Shown here: positions 46,185 to 57,622 of the stretch, piece by piece
Numbering within the stretch: the first letter of the stretch is position 1
Layout: each line of letters begins with the position of its first letter
Source: Ligula intestinalis
Taxonomy: Eukaryota > Platyhelminthes > Cestoda > Diphyllobothriidea > Diphyllobothriidae
Assembly: GCA_036362985.1 (NCBI GenBank)
Contig: JAYGXS010000003.1
Coordinates: forward strand, 68,694,700 to 68,758,699
Length of the DNA: 64,000 nucleotides
Direction of reading: 5' to 3'
Position numbers and translations under genes: made by a program
Notes under the pieces: generated by a model
Databases searched by the model: none
What the model was told of the DNA's origin: nothing
What the model saw: the letters and a program-made list of their open reading frames with translations, nothing else

Positions 46185-47408
46185 AGAATGAACGAAAGGC
46201 GAATGACTAAAAAGGACTGGTGGAGGGAGTGTGGTGCACAACCGAGTTTTCCGAGTTTTTTTCAGTCACTAAAAAATGTATGAGTGAAATTCTATGCCTA
46301 ACTAGAGCAAAACTCGTGTTTGATCAGGCCTTAGACGCGTTAGACGCTAGACTAAAAAAATAAGAGAAAATGCACTTGACTTCAACTTCGAAATATCAAG
46401 TAGGTTGCAAACTGCACAAGGACTACCTTCGATCATCTGACAGATGATCGCTGTATAATGGGTGCCAAGTTGCGCAGGTGATGAAGCTCCTCACTCCTGG
46501 GGCTAAAGCAGCTATATTCAGCTTTTTTGGGGGGCGATGGTACTGTAGTGACCTCGCATGCGAAGTCATGCATGAGGTCACGCGATTGCGCCCCTCGCGT
46601 GCCTCTGGGGCAGGCCGCATGTCTGTCTCTCGTGTTCACTAAACACTTGAACACCAGAGTGTGTCAAGGACTGGTTAAGGTCATGGAAGGCCATCCACTA
46701 TCTCTCTATCCTAACTGATCAATCATTTTAAAGAGCCGGCTCAAAAAGGTCCTTATTGTGGTAACTACCTCCTCCCGGACCGGCGACCCCATTGCCGGAC
46801 TGCGAATCCGGACCCGGCTCGCCCACGGCTGGACTGCACTCATCCGAGAGTCAATCTCCTCTTACCAATACTCCACAGCTTCTGTAGTCAGTCAAATTAT
46901 GCCTAACACTCTGGCCTCCCACATCTTTTCTTCTTGTATGCTGGTTTATAACCGATAAGCTATGTTCCGTCTTCTATTACCCGGTCGGGCTACTTCGTAT
47001 CCTACAGTAACTTCAATTAAACGGGGCCGAATTAGTGCAGATTATTTGTACATGCAAGTAGAACAATGTCGCAAACGAATAGTAGAGGCACCGAGACGAC
47101 TACTTTTGATTTGCGGTTCATCTGTGGCCAAAAATACTGGAATCCCAAATCCTGGCGCATTGGAATTTGGACTTTGATCCAGTGGGTCATTCGAAATTTT
47201 GTGTCAAAAGTTCCATTCACTGGGCTATGGCTCTGTCGGTTGCGATCGGGAACATACAAAGTGACATGAGAATTGCACTCGCCCACCGACCTTGATTACA
47301 GAACGAAAATACGTACTTCCCTTCGGATATAGATTACGGGCCTAGAAACCAGTTAGCCTGGGATGGCTTACAAAGTTGCCTCCCCAAATGTGTGGCCCTT
47401 GTAAAAGC
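45566..47408. other. No recognised gene
   Basis: Unassigned sequence apart from a (CT)n microsatellite at 46153-46181. Stretches near 46,780 look GC-rich but have no recognisable gene. Confidence 0.5.
46153..46181 (+). repeat. (CT)n microsatellite
   Basis: An uninterrupted CT run of 29 bases. Confidence 0.98.
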
Positions 47409-47630
47409 CTTGTAGGCAGGGATTTCCTTGGCAGCACACGAATGTTCTGATTTATATTTACATGCATACTCCCACGCTTCCCGTGAGACAGAAACTTGGG
47501 GCTTTTTACATACGATATCACTATCCCACCCTAACCCTTACTCTAACCCTAACAGAAATTCATTGAGTAGGCATGTAAATATAAATAAGAACATTCGTGC
47601 GCTACCAAGAAAACCCCTGCCGCCTTGTAC
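47409..47630. repeat. Hairpin (MITE-like) element with telomere-like loop
   Basis: The arms at about 47409-47471 and 47566-47630 are inverted copies with only a few mismatches; both contain CACACGAATGTTCT or its complement and TTTATATTTACATGC. The loop holds CCCTAACCCTTACTCTAACCCTAAC at 47528-47553, a degenerate flatworm/vertebrate-type telomere repeat. Confidence 0.8.
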
Positions 47631-47854
47631 AATGAGGCAACTTATGCAGTATCGTATCGGACACTTTACTGAGTAGTATGACGAGGATTGGTTGCTGCTA
47701 TTTATGCTTATTAGATGAATCCCAAGCATAAAGGTCCTTCTACTCATTAATATTAGCACAGAAAAGGAACTTGAGGCTTTTTGAGGATCGCACTATGTTA
47801 ATAGTGTTATCCAAGGCTGTTACGACTCGTCTATTTCATATTTTCAAGCATTGG

Positions 47855-48069
47855 TTGATGAACGTTCCCCCGACCGCTAACGGAACCCATCTGTCCCACT
47901 CTGTCTTGGGCCTCGACAGAAGCCTTGACAGCCATGGCAGCTGGTAGTATAGGTAGATAATATTGTCCATACTATCAGCTGCTATGGCTGTCAGGGCTTT
48001 TTTTGAAGCCCAAGGTAGAGCAGGACAGATGAGTTCCGGTCACAATTGGGTGAATGTTCCTCAATGAGT
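47855..48069. repeat. Hairpin (MITE-like) element, family D
   Basis: Arms of about 95 bases at 47855-47950 and 47969-48069 are inverted copies; blocks such as CATCTGTCC, TTGGGC, TGACAGCCAT and CAGCTG are found in both. The loop is short, about 18 bases. A single-arm copy lies at 49953-50052. Confidence 0.82.
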
Positions 48070-48094
48070 GTCCATGTTCCTCGACCTTAACCGG

Positions 48095-48275
48095 CAAGAC
48101 AACGAGTTCGTGGCTCAATGGTTAGGGCGCTTGACTCTGATCAAAAAGTTCGCGAGTTTGAGGCTCGGGTGGGACACCACTTGAGTCTGGGTATGACTAG
48201 CTGATGATGCCTAATAGGCCAGAAATGGCCATTCCGGTCTCTCTTGTCTACCGGTAATACTATATGCCCATACAA
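48095..48275 (+). repeat. tRNA-derived SINE-like repeat (family B), tandem copy 1
   Basis: Begins CCGGCAAGACAACGAGTTCG with an A-box-like GTGGCTCAATGGTTAGGGCG and a B-box-like GAGTTTGAGGCTCGG. It continues with CACCACTTGAGTCTGGGTATG and CCAGAAATGGCCATTCC. Confidence 0.8.
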
Positions 48276-48294
48276 CTAGCCGCAGGGCCTAAAG

Positions 48295-48475
48295 CGGCAA
48301 GACAAGAAGCTCGTGGCTCAATTGTCAGGGGGTTATACTCTGAAAAAGTCGCGAGTTCGAGCATCGAGTGGTGCACCACTTGAGAGACTGGGTATGACTG
48401 GCTGACGACAGCCAACAAACCAGAAATGGCCATTCCAGTCTCCCTAGTCTTTCTCGGCAATGCTATTTGCCTATT
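48295..48475 (+). repeat. tRNA-derived SINE-like repeat (family B), tandem copy 2
   Basis: Same order as copy 1: GCGGCAAGACAAGAAGCTCG, GTGGCTCAATTGTCAGGG, CGCGAGTTCGAGCATCG, then the same body to TTTCTCGGCAATGCTAT. The two copies are head to tail with only a few bases between. Confidence 0.8.
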
Positions 48476-48714
48476 CTTAAGTGTGTTGTGAATAAAGTGC
48501 AACGGAGCTCCCTTGGAGGTAGCCTTTGTGACCTTTATATAATTGTGCTCCTAAGTCGAGACAGCAGTTATCCTCATATGGTGGTTTGTGACACAAGGAC
48601 TGTCATGTGCATATGCCAATTTTACGCTGATTTATCAAAAAGTGGGTTCAAGCCACTATCTTGTGTGAATATTTCCCGAGGCCTCTGTAGGCATTTAAAT
48701 CTATATTAGGAAGG

Positions 48715-48990
48715 TTTGGCAGATCTGAATCATTCAACTGACTCAATTGTGAAAAATGTGTGGCCTCTGTGGGATGCGAACCCACACAGGAGGGACGGTT
48801 TTCGTAAAGCCAGCGTTTTACCATTGAGCTACGAAGGCATGCCAAAACTTTAAACTTAATCATATTTGGGTCGATTTACGCGCCCAACATATTCCACGTA
48901 TAGAATCCACCATTACGGATACAGTAAGCTGACTGTCCAGGTAAGGTATCCTAAGCAACCATCTAGAATCCACCAGAATGACTACTAGTC
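48715..48990 (-). repeat. tRNA-like repeat (family T), minus copy
   Basis: The - strand has CGTAGCTCAATGGTAAAACG and GGGTTCGCATCCCAC, then CACACATTTTTCACAATTG and a GTTGAATGATTCA end. The about 130 bases upstream of the tRNA-like part match 35840-35965. Confidence 0.7.
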
Positions 48991-49674
48991 TCACTTAGTC
49001 ATTAGGAAGGTTAGTGTTAGCTGTACAAAAGCCTTCCCTGCCGAGGCCACGAATTGTTCACAGTTGGGTCAGTTGGATTTTAATTTTTTTTCTTAAGGGC
49101 TAGAATATCCTGGCGGATTAACTGATAGTGCTAGAATCGCATATACTATTCCATACCTTCTTATTTTTGATGGTACAACGATGCCTCCTTGAGGGTAATG
49201 AGCAAAATCTACGATAGTTACACCCTAATGACACTTGGCTGTCTAAGCCGATCCGTCTCAGCGTCTGTCCGCTGCGTTTCTAGCTTATATGAACCAGAGT
49301 AGGAAAAAGAAGAAGAACAGAAGAAACAATGGAGATTGTTAAGCCACAGTGTGAAAGGATGGGTGGATTAGCCCAGAATGTCACCAAAAATTGTGCATAA
49401 AGTCCCCTACGATGTTATATACATGTGATTTTGCTCAAAATTGAGCCCCGACCCTTGCATCTATGCCGCCTAATGAGCCTCTGTACGCCTCCTTCTGATT
49501 TCTCTGCTTTTAGCTGTTCCCCTACAATCTCGCTCAAGATCAATAATCGCGGAGAGCGGGATCTCCGCCATACTGACCACGGTTCGATTTCCAAGTCGAC
49601 GGTGATTATAACCTAGCCTTGAGGGCCAGCTATCCTTCACAAAACCGATTACGACAGCGCGCACATACTCCTCA
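48991..49674. other. No recognised gene
   Basis: The first 70 bases include GCCTTCCCTGCCGAGGCCACGAA, a decayed piece of family T. The rest is unassigned. Confidence 0.5.
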
Positions 49675-49769
49675 TAGTCGCCGGCTATTAAGCCTACGGT
49701 TAATAAGCCCAGCCGCTTATTAAGCCCAATTTTGTCTGGGCCCGAGGTGGGCTTAATAACCGGCGACTA
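49675..49769. repeat. Short near-perfect palindromic element
   Basis: TAGTCGCCGGCTATTAAGCC at 49675-49694 pairs with 49750-49769 with one mismatch in 20. The inside repeats TTAATAAGCCC-type words in both directions. Confidence 0.8.
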
Positions 49770-49952
49770 CTGTAGTGTACAAATCTAATTTCTAGAGCTA
49801 TTAGTTATTGGTGTATGAAAGTGCAGGAATTTTCTTAGACTACAAAATTTTTCGGGCATCTCCTTGTAAATATGTGGATGGAATTACCAGTCCGCGTCGC
49901 AATAACGGCTTAATGTTTGTTTGAATTACGCCGTGGTGAAACAGTTCCCTCT

Positions 49953-50052
49953 TTGATAAACGTTCACCTGACCGCTAACGGAGCCCCTCTGTCCCGCTTT
50001 GCCTTGAGTCTTGCCAGAAGCCCTAACAGCCGCAACAGCTGATAGTATAGAC
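49953..50052 (+). repeat. Family D hairpin element, single arm
   Basis: Matches the left arm of 47855-48069: GATAAACGTTCACCTGACCG, GCTAACGGAGCCCCTCTGTCC and CAACAGCTGATAGTAT. The second arm is missing. Confidence 0.75.
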
Positions 50053-52224
50053 ATAAAGTAATGCTGGACATTTCAGTTAAGGGCCCTCGTGGGTAACCAC
50101 TAGGTGACGAGTAATTAATTATTGACGCAGACAAGGAAAACTAAATTCGTAATTTAATGTCTTCCGGACCCTAAGGTGAAGGCGTGGATGAATGAGAATG
50201 GTCAATGACTCAGAAACGTTCAGTTTTGCTCTCTTACTTTCTCTTTCCTTTTTACACTTGTTGAATGCTGCGGCTGTCTGGGAAAACTTTGATGAGTCTG
50301 TAGCGGTACTGCAGTCCACCTCCTCCAAACGCGAGATGCCACAGACGTTGTCTCGTGTGGACAATCTTGGCCACCCAGTCGCTCGACCCGCTCGACCCAT
50401 CTCCGCATGCGAGGCACAACCTTTGCCCTCCAGCGGCTGGGGCGCACACACGCACTTGAGGCAGGTTGCACCAATCAGCGTCCTAAAGCACTGTGCGGCC
50501 CTTGGACAATTCCTGCACTGACAGACACTTGGGATTCCGCTCTGAGTGGGACGGGCGTGACGCCGCGCGCTCACGCGGCTTTCACGGCCGTACACCATGC
50601 CGGACGAATTGGCCAATTTCTCCTAACTGTTGTCTACACAATACATTCTTTATTCTACTCTGGCTTTCCCAAGACTTCTCACCCTTCTCCTAAGGAACGG
50701 GGCCTGGAAGATCGCAGCCGTTAGGGTTAAATCTTTGTGGCCTTAACGCCCCTCGATAAGTCTACTTAGTGTAAATCTAGACGAACGTCCTTATCTTCCT
50801 GCTCTGTTACGAACCTACTTACATAACTTAGTTATACATTATCTCTTGTCCTTTTTAAAGTATCCAAAATAATTTGAAGTTACATAGGAGGTTGAAACTA
50901 CTAGGGTAAAACTTCGAGGAAGGGGTACCTGCTGTTGCCATCAGTGACTCTCTTCGATAAGTAGCATAGCAGAATGGGACCTGTAGCAATTTAATCGTCC
51001 ATTTCTTCGCTAATTTAGATGGCATTTCGTAGCAAATACTCTGCACAGCACGTTAACCACCGCTATAGTAACCCGAACCATCTTGGCGAAAATTCAAAAG
51101 AACATGGGGCTGCGCGATGACTTTCGTCGGCAATATTTTCGATGATTCCGAAAGCCCTGCGATTCTCTTAAGAAATGTCTCTCTACCCACTACAGGTATG
51201 TGCATTTATACAAAAGAACGTCTCATAAAGATACGCTGTCATTTCCTAACGCTAAATTTTTCATTTTAAAGGTGTGCCGGTTTCAAAAACTTAAATTTTT
51301 TAGTAAGTTTATTTAGCCTTTGTTGCTCAAAATCTACAATTCGGTGTCACACAGTTGTTAAGGGAAATTCTTACTACAATGCGTGAGCGAGGAAGCAAAT
51401 GTAAACAATAAATCAGACAGCGTAATAGTGCCGATTTCAGAAGTTGCAACATTCAGGAACGTGGTGGAACATGCATTCGATCCCCCTTCACATATTTATG
51501 ATTTCGCACATAGCGTGCGTGGAAATACAAAAATAGGCCTCCGGAATGTCAGTGTAGGCTAATTGCGCTGTCTATATTATCGATTGGTAATTTTCCATGC
51601 GAAGGAATTCAATAATTCAATTAGTTTTTCAAATGGTTGCTCAGCCCGACACATGCAAAATGGCTGCCATTTTTTGTCCAGCACGCACTATAGCACCCAC
51701 AGGAAACCCGTCAAGCAATTCGAACTAATTATGGCCGCAAAATAGGGCCTGATTTGAACCATAAATAAGTTGCCGCCTCCGAATGCCGACAGCCTATTCT
51801 CCAATGCAAAAGTGGTAGCTTTTTTATAGATAGAGATATCGGCGAATAAATCGTTGAACCGGGTGACGATTCGAAAATTGCTTTGTATTTTGGCTCGTCT
51901 TAATAGGTACGTGCAAAAGTTCTAACACCGAAGGTAGAACAAGGTCCGTGGGGTGACTAGATTTCAGGACGTTTTTAAGCTACGTTGGTGACGTTAAAAT
52001 CCTGCTTTACTCACTCATTTCGGCTGTTTATGCCGGACTGCCATTAAAAATATGAAATCTGAGAGCGCTTCTCTGGAAGATTTGGAAGGAGAGGCGAGCA
52101 CTGAGAAAAGGAGTTCTGCGTTCTGAGATCTCAAACATTTTTATTGACATCAGCCCGACAACTAGACTAGAACCCATAGAAGAAAAAGTATAAACAGGTA
52201 TTATGGTCGGCCGCGGAGTTCGGC
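50053..52224. other. No recognised gene; part of a dispersed repeat
   Basis: At 50625-50765 there is a segment (GATCGCAGCCGTTAGGGTTAA, then ACGCCCCTCGATAAG) that is repeated at 54510-54634 in the same orientation. The remaining open frames overlap on both strands and are not recognisable. Confidence 0.5.
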
Positions 52225-52710
52225 GACTGACTGTTTTAGCATTCAGCTTTTTAATCTCCTGAGAAATTAGTTTCTGTTCGCGGTATATATCAGTATATTT
52301 AAGATCCATAGTCGTAGACCGAAATTTTAGGTGTATATTTGTGTTTAAACCCGTCAACCTCTGTGAAATATACACTTGCTGCCAACATATAGACTTTAGT
52401 AGTATACATTGACGTTGTAACTTACCATACTAACAGCCTAGGTACTAGCTAAAAGGCCCAAACACGTGTTTTTTCGGTATTCTACCGCTACTTGACACAG
52501 CTGCGAGGGGTTCGGTTCATCAGTGGTTCCCCCAGCTTTCCTTATCAGCTTTCTGGTTGATATATCGGTTTTGAAAGTACAGCTTTTTAAGCTCCTGAGA
52601 ATACCGGCGAGATGGGTGTCTGGGCCTTTTAGCTAGTACCTAGGCAGTTAGTATGGAAGGTTACAACGTTAATTTGTATAAGCATTAGTGACAGGCTTCA
52701 ATCCAGGGCC
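52225..52710. repeat. Foldback family C, rearranged copy
   Basis: An internal segment (52,225-52,400) lies beside a left arm (about 52,411-52,575) and a partial right arm (about 52,601-52,676) that is its inverted copy (CCTAGGTACTAGCTAAAAGGCCC against GGGCCTTTTAGCTAGTACCTAGG). The 38 bases at about 52,672-52,709 are the exact reverse complement of about 33,832-33,869. Confidence 0.72.
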
Positions 52711-54509
52711 GGTTTCCGTCGTCAAGCCTGATTGCGTTTGGCCTCGTAGGTGCGAGGGCAACTGTTGATCAATGCATGACCGGATTCGCGTGCCCGCATC
52801 ACCTCTCGCGTTCTCGTGTCCTCAAGTCATCCAAAGGCATGGCAAAGGCGTGACTTGTTCACTCAAGGTGTGTAACCAAAAGAGACCATGGGTCTCAACA
52901 TCCAACCGTCAATTTGTCTTCGTAAAACTTGGTTCTGAAAGGTCTCCGTAACTGATGGTCTTGGCAACAAATGACTCACCAAAAGCTAGGAGGAATTGAA
53001 TACAGGAAGTCATCAACACAATCAAAAGACCCAGCTTTTGCAATTGACAACTGGGTCCGGAACTTTAAATAGGAACACCCTGCCACAGCCCCACAGTCAT
53101 CTCCACTCACACCTGCTACCAATGTCACAAAAAATCCTGCATTGAAGGGCGATACGCACTCACGTAGAAAGTCTACGTCATATAGACAGGCCACTAGGGT
53201 TAGGCACCCTGCTGACTGGCACAGGTATTTGTCTGCCCGCTGCGAGGTTAACTGACAGTTTTATCTGTTGAAGAGACCAGATGTCTTACAAAATCACCTC
53301 AGTGGAAGCTGAGGAAGCTGGTAAGCTCATATTCCCATCTGAAATGCTAATTGCAAAAATAGGATGCATGCCTTATTACTCAGCTATTGACACAGTTGTA
53401 GGAAATCGTAAGTCTCTCTGTTTAGTTGAATCTGGAGCAGGTAGCTCCCTATAAGACAGGCGATGTTCTCTAAATTCCAAGCTAGATGAAGGTACTATAG
53501 TACGTCAAATGTTAGCCTTTGATGGATAGAGATGAGAGGGCGGAAATCAAGACAAGCCTTGATGTGCTCCCGGCCTCGAACGTGTATTTACTCGGAATAG
53601 TATAACTTCAGATTCACATTCCTAGGCGACATCGATGAGACATGAGCCCCAGCATTGACTTAAATCAGCTTTTCCTATGACTAATATTAACGTCAGTAAT
53701 AGTATCAGTAATACTAGCATTCAGTTGCATCGCTATTGGATAGTAGCAGAAACAGTAGTAGCAGTATCAGTCTCGGTCTTCTTGACTCTGTCTTGACATC
53801 GGCTGAAGTTGAGTGAGGGTGGTACCAGCGCAAACGTCTACTTTCACTTAAGACTAAATTATGCGATGTTCTGGCCTGCATTGGAGATAGCGGCCAGCGT
53901 TGGATCGCGTTTCGGTCTTCTTGACTCTGGGTGAAGGTGGAAAGTGCGGTAGATGCTGTGCAACATCTACAATAACTTAAAACGAACCCCCTGTCGCCAT
54001 TTATCTTCCCCGCACCAACCTGTTTGGAGCTGATGGTGGACTTCATCGAAATCGAGGGTCGAACTATCAGGTGACCTGCACCAAATTCTAGGGGAATGGG
54101 ATTAAGGGTTGGAGGTCGTGTTAAGGCAGAGTGAGGGTTAGGTTTAGGGGTAGGAGTAAGGTTACCTTTCTGATTAAGGTTAAGCTTTGCATTAAAGCTG
54201 TAATGGCCGCTGCTGCCCGACGCCCTCCTAAATCGTGACGCCACAAGGTCACTCAGAGCATGGGACCTCGCGTGGAGGCAGTTTTACGCGTGCCTCTAGC
54301 AAGGCGCAAACTGACGCGCGACCGTCACTGCTAGCGAACGCACGTACCGTGTCTCCCACGTTCTGGCCTCAACCAACGGTGGCGTGACCTCAATCCGTCT
54401 GGATAGACCTCAGGGTCAGGGCGGCCGCCAGACATCACTTAGGACCCGGCTTGCCTCCTGGCTGGTCGTGCGCTCCGAAGTCAAACTTCTTCCTGCTTAT
54501 TCTTCATTT
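52711..54509. other. No recognised gene; telomere-like tract
   Basis: Unassigned apart from a G-rich tract at 54132-54165 (GAGGGTTAGGTTTAGGGG) resembling degenerate TTAGGG repeats. A - strand frame of 176 codons at 53714-54244 is low-complexity and shows no family. Confidence 0.5.
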
Positions 54510-54634
54510 CTCTCTACAAGAATAATCTACTCCTATTACTCTGGCCGCCACCGACTTCTCTACTAAATAACCATGGCCTGAAGATCGCAGTTGCTAGGGT
54601 TTAACTTACTTAAGCCCCTGCGATAAGGCCACTG
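54510..54634 (+). repeat. Dispersed repeat, second copy of 50625-50765
   Basis: Shares TTACTCTGGC, GACTTCTC, GATCGCAGTTGCTAGGGTTTAA and GCCCCTGCGATAAG with 50625-50765. Confidence 0.55.
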
Positions 54635-54635
54635 T

Positions 54636-54678
54636 TGGGGTTAAGGTTTGGGTTAGGGTTAATGTTAGAGGTAGGGCT
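54636..54678 (+). repeat. Telomere-like degenerate repeats
   Basis: GGGGTTAAGGTTTGGGTTAG followed by GGTTAATGTTAGAGGTAGGG: degenerate TTAGGG-type units, internal in the contig. Confidence 0.7.
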
Positions 54679-56669
54679 AAAACACGGGATTAAGTACCTT
54701 TTCTGCGCAAGACTACCTACATTGCTGGATGGAGTTCCCAGTCCCGCGCGCAAAATTGGTGTTATTGGCTCTGCGCGACAGCATACAATCGTGTGATAAG
54801 ACGCCAGTGAGTCGGGCTATTTCTGTGGTAAATTCCAAGAGGATGCCTATTGACTAGGCGTCAGTGCCAGATGTCTGCTACACTGCCTGAGGCATTTAAC
54901 TGCTAGCGATGAGGAGACAGAAGCCTCGAAGTGTTATAGACTGTTTTGTACTAACAGTATCTCTAAAGCCCTGAATAGCACCTTGCGCGGATCGGTGACT
55001 ATGGATGCAACCAAACCATGCGTACCAAGAACCAGGTAAGCCCAGATGACCATTCTAGTGTTATCGATCGCATTTCACACGCTGACTACCCCTATAATTC
55101 TTAAAGTCGGATGGGAAAGTGGAAAGCCAGGTTTCATGAATATTAAATGGCCGTTTGGTAGGGAAATCAATAAGGTGACATTGCTGCCCGTAGTCCGAAT
55201 AGATCACATCTTAACCTTATCTGCCGCAGTAATAAATGGCAGAGCCAACTTCAAGTCGGCGCCAGAACTGGCTGAGGTATGGGAATTCAGGCAGTAATTT
55301 ATCCACGAATGCGTTTAGCTCTCTGCGTCGCATATATGCGATCAGGTCGAAGAACACAGACCGTTTCCGCGATTCACACCCGCCTCTGAGGTCAACACTG
55401 GCGGTCCGGCGGCTATTAGGAGGACAGATTCCAAATGTAAACACATAAACTGCTTACTCTTAGCAAACATTTAACGGTCAAACCACGGGAAAACTGAAAA
55501 ATGAAAAAACTTTTTACTGCTGTTGTGCAGCTTCAACACACAGTGTTATAGTATGCCGACACAACTGCTGACTTCTGTGATAGCTGTGGATTCAGAGCCG
55601 TAAGTATCACGTACAACGTAAGTGAGGATAAAGGATTATCCTAGTCTGCTTTCTAGACAGCTCGCAGATCCATATGCAGTCAGCTCCTCTTAGTTCTTCC
55701 CGCATGATTAACTTAGGCACGCCAGGCTGTTCTGACGTGCGTATTTCGTTCCGCGTTCTTTTACCTTCCTTCCATATATACGACGTTGACTTGCACATCG
55801 TCCTTGAATTTCCTGCAGAGTTTTTACTTGCATATCTTTTCTATTAAAATTTTGCAGTGTATTAGTTGTGGGTGGTTTCTGGAAGCACTAGCGTGTGTAT
55901 GACATCCGTGCATTTGTCAGGCCCTGCCTTGGCCCTGAAAACGACGGCCCGGGATGGATCGTGGTGTTTATTCTCACATATGTTTTGGTGGGTCAGGCAG
56001 GTGTGCGTGGAAGTCAGTGGCGATGAAATGGCAGAGGGGAAGGTGCATAGGATACCCTATACAGAGAGTCGCTGTTAGAATGAATAAGGTGAGTCAAGTG
56101 GCGTGGGGTCACAATGGGGAGCAGGTGGGTGGAGCGAGGTTGATGGCTGTCGAAGTAGGTTGTTTACTAGGTGGTCTGTCATGTCAGCTATGGGGACAAT
56201 TAGGATGGTTCGTGGTTATGGCAGATACAAATTCCGGGCAAATCACTTTCATGAATATAGGTCAGGTCTGTTTAGAAGTACGGCTACTGCCCTGCCCCCG
56301 CGCTGACCTGGAGAGGCCGACGGTTTGGCCGGAACTTTGTCAATACTCCTACAGCGTTTTTGACCCCCCCCCCCTACTTGGTGACCAGTATTTACAAGAA
56401 GAACCAGAACCACACCCGAAATGGACCCAGTAGTGTCCTGAATAAGTCAAGCAGCACAGTTGTAACGTCCCTTTTTTGGAAATACGTTCTCAAGGAACAA
56501 TTACAATCGTAGATGTGGATGGACGAGGTCTGAAAAGGCAATCCAGTCTTATCTTCTGGCTGAGTAGGCAGGTAACTGGTGGAGGCTACCACACATTTAA
56601 CTGCACAGTATGCACATGGTATGGTCGGATTAACGGAGGATTCAGCAGCTGGCAACAGTGTACACAAAT
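54679..56669. other. No recognised gene
   Basis: Unassigned. It includes a run of ten C near 56,366. Frames in 55.9-56.4 kb overlap one another on the + strand and show no family. Confidence 0.5.
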
Positions 56670-56866
56670 ACAGGAGAATATACGAGTTCCAGGCAGCAGT
56701 TCCGAAGAAGAAGATGCGATCACTGGAACAAGGACTTTATTTTCACCCCCTATCTGCGCATGTCTCAGACCTGTTTACGATTACCTATGACTAAGGATTC
56801 CCGACGGAATCCGAAACGTCAGGAAAATAAAGTCCTTGTTCCAGTGATCGCATCTTCTTCTTCGGA
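56670..56866 (+). mobile_element. Free-standing Penelope-like terminal repeat insertion (hairpin)
   Basis: A 197-base insertion flanked by the 11-bp direct repeat GTGTACACAAA (56659-56669 and 56867-56877). Within it, 56701-56743 and 56824-56866 are perfect 43-base inverted repeats starting TCCGAAGAAGAAGATGCG. Between them lies a hammerhead-like segment. The right half matches the end of the Penelope-like element at 42985-43150. The perfect arms and intact target duplication suggest a rather young insertion. Confidence 0.82.
56782..56823 (+). ncRNA. Hammerhead-like RNA motif in the Penelope terminal repeat
   Basis: CCT-ATGACTA, then a perfect helix II hairpin GGATTCC-CGAC-GGAATCC, then GAAA, a minimal C-G helix III, GTC and AGG, which pairs with the CCT as helix I. 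This is the layout of the minimal hammerheads of Penelope-like elements. The first core half reads ATGACTA instead of CTGANGA, so C3 and G8 are changed, and one extra A precedes helix II. It is therefore likely weak or inactive. Confidence 0.5.
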
Positions 56867-56877
56867 GTGTACACAAA

Positions 56878-57464
56878 ACTAGGTGAAAGGATAGAAGGGG
56901 TTCGCAGACACCCAAACCAGTGAGATCAGTCTGTCGAGAAGCTGTAGACCACTCCGTTTGTGGCTTTTTACTGGAATTGAGTTTGCATCCGCATTTTTAG
57001 GCAGGACTTCTTCTTTTTCTGTCCTTAAGTTCACCCTAAGTGAAGGTTATAGGTCGCGATCTGCATTGGTTGTCATTTGGGACAGTCCACTGATGGCTTT
57101 CTTGCACATTCAAGATGGATGGTTGAATATGTGCCTCTATTGCTCAGCTCACTGCGCCGGCTGAGAGGTAGTCCTGTTGTGCTGCGAATCCAAGACTCTT
57201 GATGTCAGCAGCGATAAATTCCGTCGTATTTCGATCTACTTATCTGGTTTTCCCTGACTTTATGACTCAGCTATTCATTTTGCATCTACTCCAGCTTTTG
57301 CAGCCATCGGCTTATGCATGAGGCGTGTTTGGCCTTGTTAATCTTGTCTTCCACATCGGTCCTGTGAAGCCCTTTTTCCGTGGACAAAAGGCTCCAAATT
57401 TCCTTGTCCTTCTAGCCGTCTCAAACTTTGTCTTGTCAGTGTGCGCTTTCCATCGCATCCAAAA
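56878..57464. other. No recognised feature
   Basis: Unassigned sequence. Confidence 0.5.
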
Positions 57465-57622
57465 CAATAGCATGGGTAGAATGACGTTACCGGCAAAGAA
57501 AAGAGAGACTGGAATAGCCATCATCAGCCAGCCATACCAAACCCCAATTAGTGCCTCACCCGGGGTTCGTACCCGCGACCTTGTCAATTAGAAGTCTAAC
57601 GTTCTAACCATTGCGCCACGGG
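57465..57622 (-). repeat. tRNA-derived SINE-like repeat (family B), minus copy
   Basis: The - strand has CGTGGCGCAATGGTTAGAACG and GGGTACGAACCCCGGG as A- and B-box regions, then the body (GTTTGGTATGGCTGGCTGATG and CCGGTAACGTCATTC) ending CATGCTATTG. Confidence 0.78.

Noticed and set aside
46780..46850. tRNA-like or structured RNA in the GC-rich stretch
   Set aside because: No A/B box pair and no cloverleaf seen by eye.
47528..47553. A chromosome end
   Set aside because: The telomere-like run is short and degenerate, lies inside a hairpin, and the sequence continues for 16 kb beyond it.
48755..48840. A tRNA gene with good A and B boxes
   Set aside because: The acceptor arms do not pair, and the sequence is part of a dispersed repeat found also at 35.7-36.1 kb.
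50119..50616. 165-codon frame on the - strand
   Set aside because: Overlapped by frames of similar size on the other strand; no motif, no splice support, and GC-rich composition can keep frames open by chance.
53714..54244. 176-codon frame on the - strand
   Set aside because: Low-complexity, Ser/Pro-rich, includes the telomere-like tract; no recognisable family.
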